Positions 34,537-48,225 of a DNA stretch of 64,000 nucleotides are shown one piece after another. Position numbers and translations under genes: made by a program. The notes under the pieces are model-generated. The model did not search any database, was not told the origin of the DNA, and saw nothing but the letters and a program-made list of their open reading frames with translations. This DNA comes from Clavaria fumosa (taxonomy: Eukaryota > Basidiomycota > Agaricomycetes > Agaricales > Clavariaceae), in NCBI GenBank assembly GCA_951802425.1, contig OX637798.1, forward strand, positions 2,046,001 to 2,110,000, in the 5' to 3' direction. Position 1 is the first letter of the stretch, and the number at the start of each line of letters is the position of its first letter.

Positions 34537-35824
34537 TGTTACGTGCGTGCTCGGAGGGTCAGGGTGAAGTCCGGTCGGAGTTCGGAGTTCGGGTCCGGGG
34601 TGTCCGGGATGTCCAGGTGTGGACTTCGGGGTTCGGACGGGACTTTGGCGAACGTATTGAAACGACGCCCTTACTGAGTCCTGGGTGTCCCATATTTCGG
34701 AGTTGCGGGAGTTCGGGATCTCGGGTCCGGTGCTCGGGTGAGTCGTCCGGGTTGGACTTGAGATGAGGGATGGACAGGAGGGTGGAGATGGAGTTCGGAT
34801 GGAGTTTGGGTTTGAACAAGTGACTAAGTAGAGGAGACGGAGGCCAGGAAGGAGAGATACAGAGTTCTGGAGTTCGGAGATGATTTGCGGAGGTCGGATG
34901 GATGGTGTGGGCTGTCGGGACAGATTCTGGGTGTCGGGTGGAAGTCAGGAGTTGGTCAGGAGTTGGTCCGGAGTCAGTCGGGTCAGTCAGGAATTAGCAC
35001 AACTGACATAGGAGACAGAGGACGAGGGTCGGATTAGACATGATACAAATTACAAGGTGGCAGGCGGAAAGGACAGAGGTGCGGAGATAGACAGAGGGAT
35101 GGGAGTCGGGGAGTCGGATGGGAGTACAGAGGTGCGGAGATACGGAGGGACGGAGGGACGGAGGTGCGGGGGAGTTCGGGGGTATACAGGAGGAGTGTAT
35201 GTGGGTATACGAGGGTGGTATCCGGACTGCAGAATACTCTACGAAGTAGGTAGGTATATATACTACGAGTCCGGGGCATTTCCAGCAACCCGGAGTTTTG
35301 ACGGTAGTTACGGAGAATGGCCCGGAGATACATCGCGGGACTTACTACGGAACAACGGGATAGCGACGGGGATCAGTTTCCTGATCCCTGAGTCAGATAC
35401 TGCTACCGTCAGGATGGTAACTACGCAGCCTAGCAACTGCGTGGATTGTCCGGTTTCCATGCTCGGAGTTTGTTGCTGGTGGAGTAACCATGGACGTCAG
35501 TTCACAACTGTTGGAAAGTCGGATTTGGGAATCGGAGATCGGGATCGGGAATCGGGATCGGGATCAGGACAGCCTCTTGGGGAACTATCCCCGGAGGTGG
35601 GTTTGGTGCCTGCCCCACATGTGGGGCAGGTACCCTCAGATGCTGAGGCACCAGAGCGGGAGTTCGGAGGTCTGGGTCCGGAGACCGGAGGTCGGAGGTC
35701 GGATCCGGAGATCGGAGGTCAGATCCGGAGATCGGAGGTTGGCGGTCAGGGCCGGAGATGGAAAGTCCGGGACCGGAGATCGTGTTTCCGGTCCGGACCG
35801 GAAGGGAGCGGCACGGACGTGACA
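34537..35824 (+). repeat. 5' LTR (1288 bp)
   Basis: Direct repeat of 40546-41820 with only occasional substitutions (gggtccggggtg against gggtccagggtg) and a small indel in the tcggaggtc array near 35700. It includes g/cGGA-rich arrays and the palindromic tgccccacatgtggggca near 35610. No clear TATA box was placed. Confidence 0.92.
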
Positions 35825-36034
35825 GTGCCTCCCCTTTAAGGTCGAACCCTTGAGACCTTTAGATCGGAACCAGGAGATTGGAGAAGATCGGGTTCTGATG
35901 GGATCAGAGTATTCCGCGGAGTGTCGGATCGGGAATTTCGGGCGGAGTTTGAATCTCCGAGCCTGGATATATAAGTCCGGGCTCATGCCCTAAGTCCGGT
36001 TTTTCTCCTTAGACCTGAACCACCACCATCAGGC

Positions 36035-37325
36035 ATGGCAGACAACGGAGACAACTATGAAATAAAAATTGAGAAGTTGTGGGCGGAGATGGTGGCGTTG
36101 GAGGCGGAGCAGATGCGGAAGGTGAAAGAGGCAGAGGAGCGGAAAAGGCAGGAGGCGGAGGAAGCGGAGCGGGTTCGGAGAGAGGCGGAGGAGCGAGTGC
36201 GGAAGGAGGCGGAGGAGGCGGAACGAGCGAGGCGGAAAGCGGAGGAGCGGGAGCGGAAGGAGGCGGAATCGGGGGAGCGGGCTCGGGCCCAACGGGAGGA
36301 AATTGTGGCTGCGAGGCCAGCGGTTAAGAGGGTCGGAGGAACTGCTGCGGAGGCAGTGGCCTTGCAGCAGGAGGCGGAGTCGTCGCGGACGGTGACGGAG
36401 CGGGCGGAGCGGGAGGCCCGGAAACGGGCGGAAAAGGTCGAGGCAGCCCAGCGGGCCACAGACGAGGCATGCCTGCGGTGCGCTAAAAAGGGCTTGGTGA
36501 GTCGGATTTCCGGGTTTCGGGATTTCGGGGACCGGGCTAACGAATTTCCGGCAGCTTTGCCAGCGTACCGGACCCGGTCGGGTCAAGAGCTGCGACGAAT
36601 GTCGCGAAAAGCACATAGTGTGCAATTGGCCGGGAGAGCCAGAATGGGGGAAGAAAGCGGGGAAGCGGGTGGAGAAGCGAGCCGCAAGTCCGGGATCGGA
36701 CGAGGCGGTGGAGACGGAGGCGGAGGTGCTGGCGCGGAAAAAACAACGGGCGGTGGGGTCGGAGCCGGGGCCGATGCCGGGGGAGATTGCTGCGGGGACT
36801 ACGTTCCTGCAGGCGGCGCAGTGGCTCGTGTGGGAGTTGCGGGCTCTCCGAGCCACTGTCAAGGAGATGGGGGAAATTTTCGTGAAGGAATTGGCGGCAG
36901 CCGATGGTCGGGCCCTACACTGGTCCCTACACCGGGAGGTGATGACGAAGCGGTGGGACCATATTATCGAGCAAGTCTCGATCAGTGTTGAGGAGAACAT
37001 CCGTGCGAGTCTCGCGAAGTCCGGGTTCGAAGTCCCGGAGTTGGGGGAAGACGCGGAGATGCCGGATGCGGAGCCGGAGACGGCAGCGGAGGGGAAAGCG
37101 GGTCCGGGGGTCGGGAGGAAGACGGACGCGGGTCCAGGAAAAAGGACGGAGGCGGATGTGGGGAAGGGGTCGGATAAGGGAGCGGGTCCGGGTCCGGCTG
37201 CGGAAAAGACGGCGGGCACGGGTCCGGGACCCGCAAAGGCGGCGGATACGGATGTGAGGGAGGGATCGGAGCCGGGGCCGGCGCCGGCGGAGAAAGCAGC
37301 TGCAGGCAACAAGTTGCCTGCATAA
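36035..37325 (+). CDS. coiled-coil protein with a Zn2Cys6-like cluster, encoded in an LTR element (410 aa)
   Basis: Exon 1 (36035-36496) starts MADNGDNYEIKIEKLW. It is followed by about 100 residues of Glu/Arg/Ala heptad-like sequence (AEERKRQEAEEAERVRREAE), a long charged coiled coil. The intron 36497-36554 (gtgagt...ggcag) joins two halves of a cysteine cluster: CLRCAKKGLLC (from residue 146) and, ten residues on, CDECREKHIVC. The spacing CX2CX6C-X10-CX2CX6C is that of Gal4-type binuclear zinc clusters. Next come NWPGEPEWGKK, a helical region (FLQAAQWLVWELRALRATV, EEIFVKELAAADG-like) and a repetitive Gly/Pro/Lys/Glu tail. Read unspliced the cluster is lost. It might act like Gag or bind the element's own DNA; neither is shown. 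It is the only gene of the element. Confidence 0.8.
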
Positions 37326-40300
37326 GTACATAGTTTCCTTGATTCTTACTTAATGTACTTTGCTTTTGCACTCGGACTTGTGTGAATTAAGTCATGCGCG
37401 GAAATGGCGGAGATCGGAGTAAGTTCCGGGTGGTGTCGGATACGCAGAGTAAAAAATCTGCGACCAGCTCCTATGCAGGAGTTGGACTTCAAAACCTGTG
37501 AGTCGAGAGATGTCGGGGCTCGGATTCCGGGATTCGGAGTTTGTGCCGGAAGTCGGAATACGAATGAAACTTGTTCCTTGGGATGGCACTTCGGAGGTCA
37601 TAGCATTACTGCGCTAAGTTGCTCCAAGGGTCGGATGGACGGATGTCCGGGTTCGGATTTCGGGGGTCGGATATGTGTTTCGGCAGCTTGACAATGGGAT
37701 GGGAAGCAGCGCCGGAAACAGGTTCAGATAGGCTCGGGTGGAATTTCTTATTCCCGAAGATCGGGGAAATTCCAGGGCTCGGAGTATTGCTGATTCGCAA
37801 ATTCCGGTGGTGGGACAGATTTTGGATTTGGGGTCGGATATTACGTGTGTCGGAATCCCGTGTCTGTAAAGACTTGAGTGACAAAGGAATTAGTCAACTC
37901 CTCGGGTGGCTGTGTCTCGCATTGGGGTAATGATCCCTGGCTTGCAACCGGGTTCGGATGGTTCGGTAAAATATGTACGGAGGTTGATTTCCGTGATTTC
38001 TCCGGAGTCGGATGTTGCGGGGGAGTCTGTAGGCCTAAACCGGAGGACTTGATCTCCGCAGTTCACACAGGAATTGCGGAACTCTGCAGATGGCCGGGCC
38101 ACGCATAATCCCGGTGGGTCGGATTTCCGGGTAAGTCCGAGTTGACCGGCTTTCGGGTGGTCGTGTCGAGACTTAAGGACTTGTAGGACGTTTGGAAACT
38201 AAGTCCGGGTGTCCAGTCGGAGGGGTCCGGGATAAAGTCCGGACAGTCGGATTTCGCTTGTGTGGGGCCTGCAAGTTCGCGTCTAGCGGTCAGGTTTTGC
38301 TCATGCGAGCGTTCGGGTTTCGGGTCGGGTTTCAGAGTTTACGAGGTACGATGCCCGGAGGAGGATTTCGAGTGGTTTTGCCAAAGGTGTGGGTCGGAAA
38401 TTGCTTCAAAGCCTAGAATGGCATAGCCACTCTCCCCCTCTTAGGGCAGAGGTCCCATCGATTCGGAGTTTCGGGTTTCGGATTCCGGAGCGGGATCGGA
38501 TTACCAGGTTGGGGGCGGAATAGGGTTGGAAAAGAACTCTGGTTGCCGGACTCGACGCAGTCAAGGTCCGAGTAGTTCCTGCCTGTTCGGGTTTCTTGTA
38601 GTCAGTGAATGCCTAAGCTGGAATAACAAATCCTTCGAGGCGCAAAGACTGAGGATTTTGAACAACTGTCAGGAGTTCCTCGTGAGTAGTTCGACTATGC
38701 CAGAATAGAAAGTCCGGGAGTGGAGTACGACCGGAAACGATTTTCCGGATGTGGAGATCGCGGAAAATCGTGGCAACTGTCGGAGATGAAAGTCGCCGAG
38801 GTGGAAAGCGTAGTAAGCATTGAACTTTCAACGTCTCGTATGCTCGAGACATTTTGCGGAGAGTTTCCGGGTGAGGGATATCGCCTAGTTCATAATAGCT
38901 GTACCACGGAGTCGGAGAATCGGATTTGCAGAGAATAATTCTCCGGACAGGGTTTGCGCAGCTTCGGAGTAAATACTTTCCTTAGCCTTGCAGGGCTTCA
39001 GGCCAGTCCTGGGTGACAAAACTGTTTCCTAGGACCATGGCGGCCTTCCGGGTGGGGTCGGGTGTCCGGGGTATTCAACTTCCTTGGTTTCAGAAGGAGT
39101 TTCCCCAGGGTGCACGTAAGTGCATGGGATCGGAGGTGTCGGACAATATTCGGAGGTGTCGGAGATTGGTCAGAGGAAGTTCGGATTTGGCGGGGTGTCG
39201 GAATGTTGAAATGCCGAAATGGCACTAGTTGGGTGGAAAGGCATGAGCCAATCGAGGGACCATGAGTGGGTCCGAGGCACAGGTTTTCCATAAGTTGCTT
39301 CTATGATGTGGACGAATGGAAGGCGAGCCGGAGATCGATTGCCATAAAAGATCTTTGCGCTTCCAGGGACGCCTTAAGGAATTCCGGGTGTTGCGGAATT
39401 GGTTTGCAGTTTCCGGGTGGTTCGGATTAATGACCCAGGAGTTCTTCGCCGAAGCGGAGACAACCGTCTAGGGGGGACAGATACTCCATATGCGGAGTTA
39501 AGCGGACGGGTGGTGGATAAACCGGATTCAGAGGTAATGGGATCTCGGAAAGACTCGGAGTTCCGGGCGGGAGCAGGAATTGATTGTGCCATATTGCGGT
39601 CTCTTTTCCTGCTTCCAGTATTGACCTTGCGGTCGAACGGAGCCGATGTGTCAGTCAACACTTGACTTGGTGGGCACGTCGGTGGGGTTGCGGACTTCCG
39701 GAATTATGTCGGAGAAGTCCGCAGGTTCCGGGGGATGGAACCGGACGGAGGTTTCGTCCCGGGACTAAGTCCGGAACAAAAGGATTTTGATCTCCGAAGT
39801 TCGGTGATCACGGAGTGGGTTACTTTGTGTCCGGTAGTCCGGAAATTGGCACTGTCTCTGACCCAATGAACCAACGGGTTCTGGCGGGTGAGTCAGTAAT
39901 ATCCTAGGACTGCGGAGGAGGTTGAGTCGATCGGAGTGACGAGGAGATCTTGGGAAATGATTCCTGAGGTCAGGGAGTAGGTCGGAGATGGGATCGGATT
40001 TTGACGGATGTAAAACAATCCATCAGAAGTTGCTGGGATTGACGGGGCAGAGTCGGAGAGGTCGGATTTGGTCAGATTGGTGTTTTCCGGATGCACAAGT
40101 GCGATGTCCGGGGTCAGTCGGAGTTTGGGGACTACGGAGACTGAACTACACGGAGATGGGCAGAGGTAATTGACAAAAGATCAGACAGGGTGGAAATCGC
40201 AAATGCGCCGAAGCAGAGCTCATAAGTCAAAAAATATCGACTTGAGAATTTTTCGGAATTTCGGAGTTTCTCGGAGGTCGGATCCATTGAAGGGGTTCGG

Positions 40301-40545
40301 GTTCCCTAACTCGCGATTATGCCGGGACTTGGTCTGGTGGACTTTGTAGTGGCATGGATTGCATCAGCGAGTTTTAGCGGGGCAGCAGAGTATTCTTGGC
40401 TGGTCAGGATAGTGATGTCGGGAATTGACGATTCACTTGGAGTTGTGGAAATGGGGTGTCAGCCTTTGTCTACTAAGGGAGTTGGAGGTCAACTGTGTCA
40501 GGTGAAGGAATTTTTCAGGACTAGAAAGCGGGAGTCCGGATACAC
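37326..40545. other. non-coding interior of the LTR element
   Basis: 3.2 kb with no supported frame on either strand. Dispersed tccgg, tcgga and ttccggg strings fill it. A weak purine stretch (gactagaaagcgggagtccgg) precedes the 3' LTR at 40546 and may be the polypurine tract. Confidence 0.7.
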
Positions 40546-41820
40546 TGTTACGTGCGTGCTCGGAGGGTCAGGGTGAAGTCCGGTCGGAGTTCGGAGTTCG
40601 GGTCCAGGGTGTCCGGGATGTCCGGGTGTGGACTTCGGGGTTCGGACGGGACTTTGGCGAACGTATTGAAATGACGCCCTTACTGAGTCCTGGGTGTCCC
40701 ATATTTCGGAGTTGCGGGAGTTTGGGATCTCGGGTCCGGTGCTCGGGTGAGTCGTCCGGGTTGGACTTGAGATGAGGGATGGACAGGAGGGTGGAGATGG
40801 AGTTCGGATGGAGTTCGGGTTTGAACAAGTGACTAAGTAGAGGAGACGGAGGCCAGGAAGGAGAGATATGGAGTTCCGGAGTTCGGAGATGATTTCCGGA
40901 GGTTGGATGGATGGTGTGGGCTGTCGGGACAGATTCCGGGTGTCGGGTGGAAGTCAGGAGTTGGTCAGGAGTTGGTCCGGAGTCGGTCGGGTCAGTCAGG
41001 AATTAGCACAACTGACGTAGGAGACAGAGGACAAGGGTCAGATTAGACATGATACAAATTACAAGGTGGCGGGCGGAAAGGACAGAGGTGCGGAGATAGA
41101 CAGAGGGACGGGAGTCGGGGAGTCGGATGGGAGTACAGAGGTGCGGAGATACGGAGGGACGGAGGGACGGAGGTGCGGGGGAGTTCGGGGGTATACAGGA
41201 GGAGTGTACGTGGGTATACGAGGGTGGTATCCGGACTGCAGAATACTCTACGAAGTAGGTAGGTATATATACTACGAGTCCGGGGCGTTTCCAGCAACCC
41301 GGAGTTTTGACGGTAGTTATGGAGAATGGCCTGGAGATACATTGCGGGACTTACTACGGAACAACGGGATAGCGATGGGGATCAGTTTCCTGATCCCGGA
41401 GTCAGATACTGCTACCATCAGGATAGTAACTACGCAGCCTAGCAACTGCGTGGATTGTCCGGTTTCCATGCTCAGAGTTCGTTGCTGGTGGAGTAACCAT
41501 GGACGTCAGTTCACAACTGTTGGGAAGTCGGATTTGGGAATCGGATATCGGGATCGGGAATCGGGAATCGGGATCGGGATCAGGACAGCCTCTTGGGGAA
41601 CTATCCCCGGAGGTGGGTTTGGTGCCTGCCCCACATGTGGGGCAGGTACCCTCAGATGCTGAGGCACCAGAGCGGGAGTTCGGAGGTCCGGGTCCGGAGA
41701 CCGGAGGTCGGAGGTCGGATCCGGAGATCGGAGGTTGGCGGTCGGGGCCGGAGATGGAAAGTCCGGGACCGGAGATCGTGTTTCCGGTCCGGACCGGAAG
41801 GGAGCAGCACGGACGTGACA
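40546..41820 (+). repeat. 3' LTR (1275 bp)
   Basis: Partner of 34537-35824. It starts TGTTACGTGCG and ends GACGTGACA, followed by the target copy cattt. The high similarity of the two LTRs points to a fairly recent insertion. Confidence 0.92.
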
Positions 41821-41934
41821 CATTTCATCTCACCAAAGTGAAGCTTGAATCATGCTGTTGGAGCCAAAACACTGATGGTATAATATTTGTACTAGCTCAA
41901 CTGCATCATTTCTGAACTATTTTAATAATGGTTC

Positions 41935-43848
41935 TAGTGTTCAAAAGTCCAGTCCATAGGACCAGGAAAAAGACCAAAACCAGACTGGACCATCTTACAA
42001 TTGGTCTCAATGTTACGTGCGTGCTTGGAGGGTCGGGGTGAAGTCCAGTCAGAGTTCGGAGTTCAGGTCCGGGATGTCTGGGACATCCGGAATAGGACTT
42101 CGGGGTTCGGGTGGGACTTTGGCAAACATATTGAAACGATGCCCTTACTGAGTCCTGGGTGTCCCATATTTCGGAGTTGCAGAAGTTTGGAATATCAGAT
42201 TCAGTCTCGGGTGGGATGTCCGGGGTGGACTTCATCATATTCGAGACAAGGGACAGACAGGAGGGCAGAGATGGAGTTCGGATGGAGTTTGGTTTTAATG
42301 AGTGACGAAAGGAGTGGAGGCAGAAGTTGGTTAGGGGAATGGATACAGAGTTCCGGGGTTCGGGGATGGGTTCCGGAGTTCGGGGGTGAGTTCCGGAGGT
42401 CAGGTGGTTTGTGCAGGTTGTTGGGGACAGATTCCGGGAGTCAGTCGGGAGTTGGTTGGAGTAGGTCGGACTTAGCACAACTGGCATAGGAGACAGAGGG
42501 CAAGGGTCAGATTAGACATGATACAAATTACAAGGTGGTGGGCGGAAGGGACGTAAGTGCGGAGATAGACGGAGGGATGGGAAACAGGGTCAGACAGGAT
42601 ATGGGTACAGGGTACAGGGGTGTACGAAGGTGGTATCTGGACTGCCCAATACTCTACGAAGTAGGCGAGTATATATACTACGAGTCCGGGTGTTTCCAGC
42701 AACCTGGAGTATTGACGGTAGCTATGGAGAATGTCCTGGAGATACATGCGGGACTTACTACAGGACAATGGGAATTGCAATGGAGCAACAGAACAGCAAC
42801 AGGGATCAGTTTTCTGATCCCGGAGTTGGACATTACTACCATCAGGTTGGTAGTTGTGCTGCCAAGCAACTGGGTGGATTGTTCAGTTTCCACACTTGGA
42901 GTTCATTGCTGGTGAGTAACCACGGACATTGGTTCATGACAGTCGGGAAGTCGGGTTTGGGAATCAGAGATTGGGATCAGGATTGCCACTTGGGGAACTA
43001 TCCCTGAAGGTGGGTTTGGTGCCTGCCCCACATGCGGGGCAGGTATCCTCAGATACTGAGTCACCAGAGCAGGAGTTCGGAGATCCGTGTCCAGAGATTG
43101 GAAGTCAGGGTCTGGAGATGGGAAGTCAGGGGCCGGAGATGGGAGGTCCAGGAGCCGGAGATAGGAAGTCCGGGACGGGAGATGGTGTTTCCGGTCCAGA
43201 CCCAAAGGGAGTGGCACAGACGTGACACTCAGTTTCAGTCTTTGGCTTTCTTAATTTGTCATGAACCACCTAAAACCAGTCCACAACCAGTTCAGAACCA
43301 AGACTGATGGCCTCAAAATTCTCTCTACATTTCAGACAGTACTACAAAACAACAGGTATGTCATGCACATCATCACCACTGCACAACTAGTAACCATAGT
43401 TTTTTAGGTCTGACCTCCACCCAACAGAGACATTGGGATGGGAAGAAGGTGATACAATGTTCCTTAGTGACAATGATGAGCTGCCAGAGCTTATCAGGCT
43501 GGAAGAGTAATCACATCAGCAACATTCCTTAAGCCTAAACACTTGTTACCTCACACTCATTACCTCAGTTCCATAGATTGTCCATACATTGTGCACAATG
43601 TTTTTTGGCTTGGTTTTATTAGAAAAACCAGTCCAGACTGCAATGCAACCAGTTAGAACTGGTTGAGGACCAGTCTCAGTTTGAAACCAGTTTCAACTGG
43701 TTGACAGACCACAAAAGACCAATTGGGACTGGTCTTTAAGGGTTCAGTCTGGTTTCAGAAGCAAACTCAGATTAGAAAGACTGGTCTCAGTCTCAGTCCA
43801 ACCCCTGGGGGTCTGAAAGACCAGACTGGACTGGACTTTTGAACACTA
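41935..43848. mobile_element. hAT-type element with 8-bp target duplication, carrying a solo LTR
   Basis: Ends are tagtgttcaaaagtccagtc at 41935 and its complement ending 43848. Direct 8-bp repeats aatggttc lie at 41927-41934 and 43849-43856. The opposite arm shows the empty site (aataatggttccaac in reverse complement, near 23712). Without the solo LTR about 700 bp remain, dominated by GACCAG/CTGGTC and CCAGT/ACTGG strings, with no transposase. It differs from the tagtgttgcc family at 15253 and 22359 after the first seven bases. Confidence 0.9.
42011..43227 (+). repeat. solo LTR of the 34537-41820 family, decayed
   Basis: Starts TGTTACGTGCGTGCTTGG and ends AGACGTGACA, collinear with the two LTRs but with many substitutions and a few gaps. 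Flanks ctcaa and ctcag look like a 5-bp duplication with one mismatch. Many differences are CG to CA or TG (ggtcggagtt in the young LTR, agtcagagtt here). No internal region or partner LTR is present nearby. Confidence 0.88.
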
Positions 43849-43897
43849 AATGGTTCCAACTATGCTACTGCATCAGCAATGTTCTGAAGGAACAAAA

Positions 43898-45438
43898 TAC
43901 TCAGCATATTTAGAACAGCACAGAATTTAAAATTTTGCATGAAATGTGAGTCACATAAACCCAGAAGCATTCCATTATTATTTTCAGAGCCTTTGGAATC
44001 AAGATTGCACAAGCCTCATTTGGATACATTGAGACCCATTTATTTTGGTAAATTAGTACAGAAAATATCATTTTTTTGTTTGTTTGACATATCCACATTA
44101 ATCTACAGATCAAGTAGTGTCTTATCAAAAAAAAAAAATCTTGAGAATTGACTGAGAAATGGGCAAGAACATTTGTGGGTCACTGATTTGGTAAGCTTGT
44201 GGCTGTACTTGTGGCATGGTGGGAATTGCCATCCCAGAAAGTTGTCACATGCTCTGTGTTGAACTTGTTGTTCTCTCTGCCTCCCACCATCACCCTCTCC
44301 CTTTCTCCCATCCCCAGCAACAACAACAGCAGCACCCTCACCCTCACCCTCACCTCCAGTGACAACAACAACAATGGCAGCAGCACCCTCACCCTCACCC
44401 TCACCCTCTCCTCCAGTGATGATGACAGCAGCAGCAGTAACCTCTCCCACTCTCTCCTCCAGTGATGATGGCAGTGGCAGTGGCACCCTCTCCCTCACCC
44501 TCTCTCTCCCCTCTCTTTCAGTGACAACAATGGCAGTGGTGGCACCCTCAGCAAGGGGCCACCAGGTGTGCCCTCTCCCTTTTTTTTCATATTCTTTTCA
44601 TATTTTTAATCTACAGGGTGATGGTGAGGGCAGCAGCACTCCTCCCCTCTCCTCTATCTCCCTCTCCTCCCTCTCCCTCTCCTTCTCCTTCTCCTTCAGT
44701 GACAACAACAGTGGCAGTGGCACCCTCAGTGAGGGGCCACCAGGTGCACCCTCTCCCTTTTTTTTCATATTCTTTTCATATTTTTAATCTACAGGGTGAT
44801 GGTGAGGGCAGTGGCAGCAGCAGCAACATTGATGACAGCAGCAGCAGCAGCAACATTGATGGCAATGGCAGTGGCAGCAACATCAGCAATGGCAGCAGCA
44901 GCAGCAGCAGTGGCAGGCAGCAGCAACAGTGAGGGTGGTAGTGGCAGTGGCAGCAACAGCAAGGGCAATGGTGGTGGCAGCAACATTGATGGTGATGGTG
45001 GCAGTGGACATTGATGACAGTGGCAGCAGTGGCAGGAACATCAATGGTGGGGGTGGCAGCAGCAATGGCAGCAGCAATGGCCCAGGCCCCCTACTGCAGT
45101 CACAGACTGACAGTGGGGACCTGGGCCATTGATTTTTGTGGTGGCTGGTGTGCAGAGGAAGGAAGGAGCAGTGGTGGCAGCAGGGAGTGGCACATAGCAC
45201 TACTACAGTCAATTGTAGTATCAACCCTGGCTACCATTTGAGACAAGTAAACTACCAAGTACTATTGAATCACATCATATGTCCTTTGTATACTCTGGTG
45301 CCTTGTATGGGACCTACTCAGTGCTTCAGAGCAATATATAGGAACTACCATTACTACAGAGCAATATATGGGATCTACTGGGCCTATATAACTCTTTACT
45401 AGCTACTGGGCTACTGCTGCTACCATGGCTACATGGTA
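43898..45438. repeat. outer inverted-repeat arm, right copy
   Basis: Inverted copy of 13283-15037. The unique parts agree closely (for example 45242-45438 with 13283-13480). The satellite middle (44300-45080) differs in unit number and order. It contains its own ~80-bp direct duplication (ggggccaccaggtg...ctacagggtgatggtgag at about 44550 and 44735). Confidence 0.85.
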
Positions 45439-45936
45439 GTCATCAGGAAACCTGAGCTAAATTTTTTTGAACTTGTGCAAGCTTGCACAAGTCCAAAAAG
45501 CCAAAAAAGGCTCAAAGTTCAAATGTGACCTAGATTTGGTCAAAAGTCATTGTTCAAAAAAAGTAAAAAAGTTGAAAAAGTTGAAAAAGTTGGGAAAGGC
45601 TCACGCATCACATGATCTACTTCTCAGCGCTGAGGCAGCCAAAATGTCGTCTGAGGGTATAGTACGGTTTATATACATCTCGTGAGTATCAGATCTTTGC
45701 GTTCCTAAGAATACAAGCGATCTATGTATGTATAAATTACTGTAAACGTCTTCCAGATAACCAAAGAAAGCAATGTAAGTTTACAATAAAAACCAAGATA
45801 TGCCTCGTAAAGACCTCGCTGCGCCCGACGAAATGAGGTAGGATGAGAAATAGCCACCGAAAACATTGCGGACGGATAAGGAATATACGTTAGACTGTTT
45901 TACGCAAGGCGGTCTTACTTGATGCGGGCCAAGCCA
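45439..45936. other. right flank of the repeat block with a perfect 22-bp palindrome
   Basis: Begins gtcatcaggaaa, resembling ttcatcaggaaa near the left edge. A perfect palindrome with half-site acttgtgcaag lies at 45471-45492. It is followed by an A-rich gttgaaaaa tandem array at 45545-45595. CpG returns after about 45600, marking the return to gene-type DNA. No gene supported; a frame at 45467-45685 is mostly Lys from the A-rich repeat. Confidence 0.55.

Positions 45937-48225
<2,289 letters not shown>

Larger units (their letters stand above)
34537..41820 (+). mobile_element. 7.3-kb LTR retroelement without reverse transcriptase (LARD-like)
   Basis: Direct LTRs at 34537-35824 and 40546-41820 both start TGTTACGTGCGTGCTCGG and end GGACGTGACA (TG...CA). 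The 5-bp duplication cattt flanks the element (34532-34536 and 41821-41825). The opposite inverted-repeat arm shows the unoccupied site (ctttggtgagatgaaatgttcc). The interior (4.7 kb) encodes one spliced 410-residue protein near the 5' end and nothing resembling protease, reverse transcriptase or integrase. The whole element is dense in tccgg and tcgga strings and very rich in CpG, in sharp contrast with its host DNA. Confidence 0.93.

Noticed and set aside
35057..35839. 260-codon frame in the 5' LTR of the LTR element
   Set aside because: It lies in the LTR, is partly matched in the other LTR with a frame change after the indel, and reads through tccgg-type repeats.
36029..37312. 427-codon minus-strand frame opposite the Zn2Cys6-like gene
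   Set aside because: Composition (Pro/Ser/Arg/Leu) is the antisense of a Glu/Arg/Gly-rich gene; no motifs.
13249..45450. Giant Starship-type or captain-bearing element
   Set aside because: No tyrosine-recombinase (DUF3435-like) gene in the block; contents are explained by nested smaller elements.
45467..45685. 72-codon Lys-rich frame after the right repeat edge
   Set aside because: It is driven by the A-rich gttgaaaaa tandem array; no start context or downstream exons.
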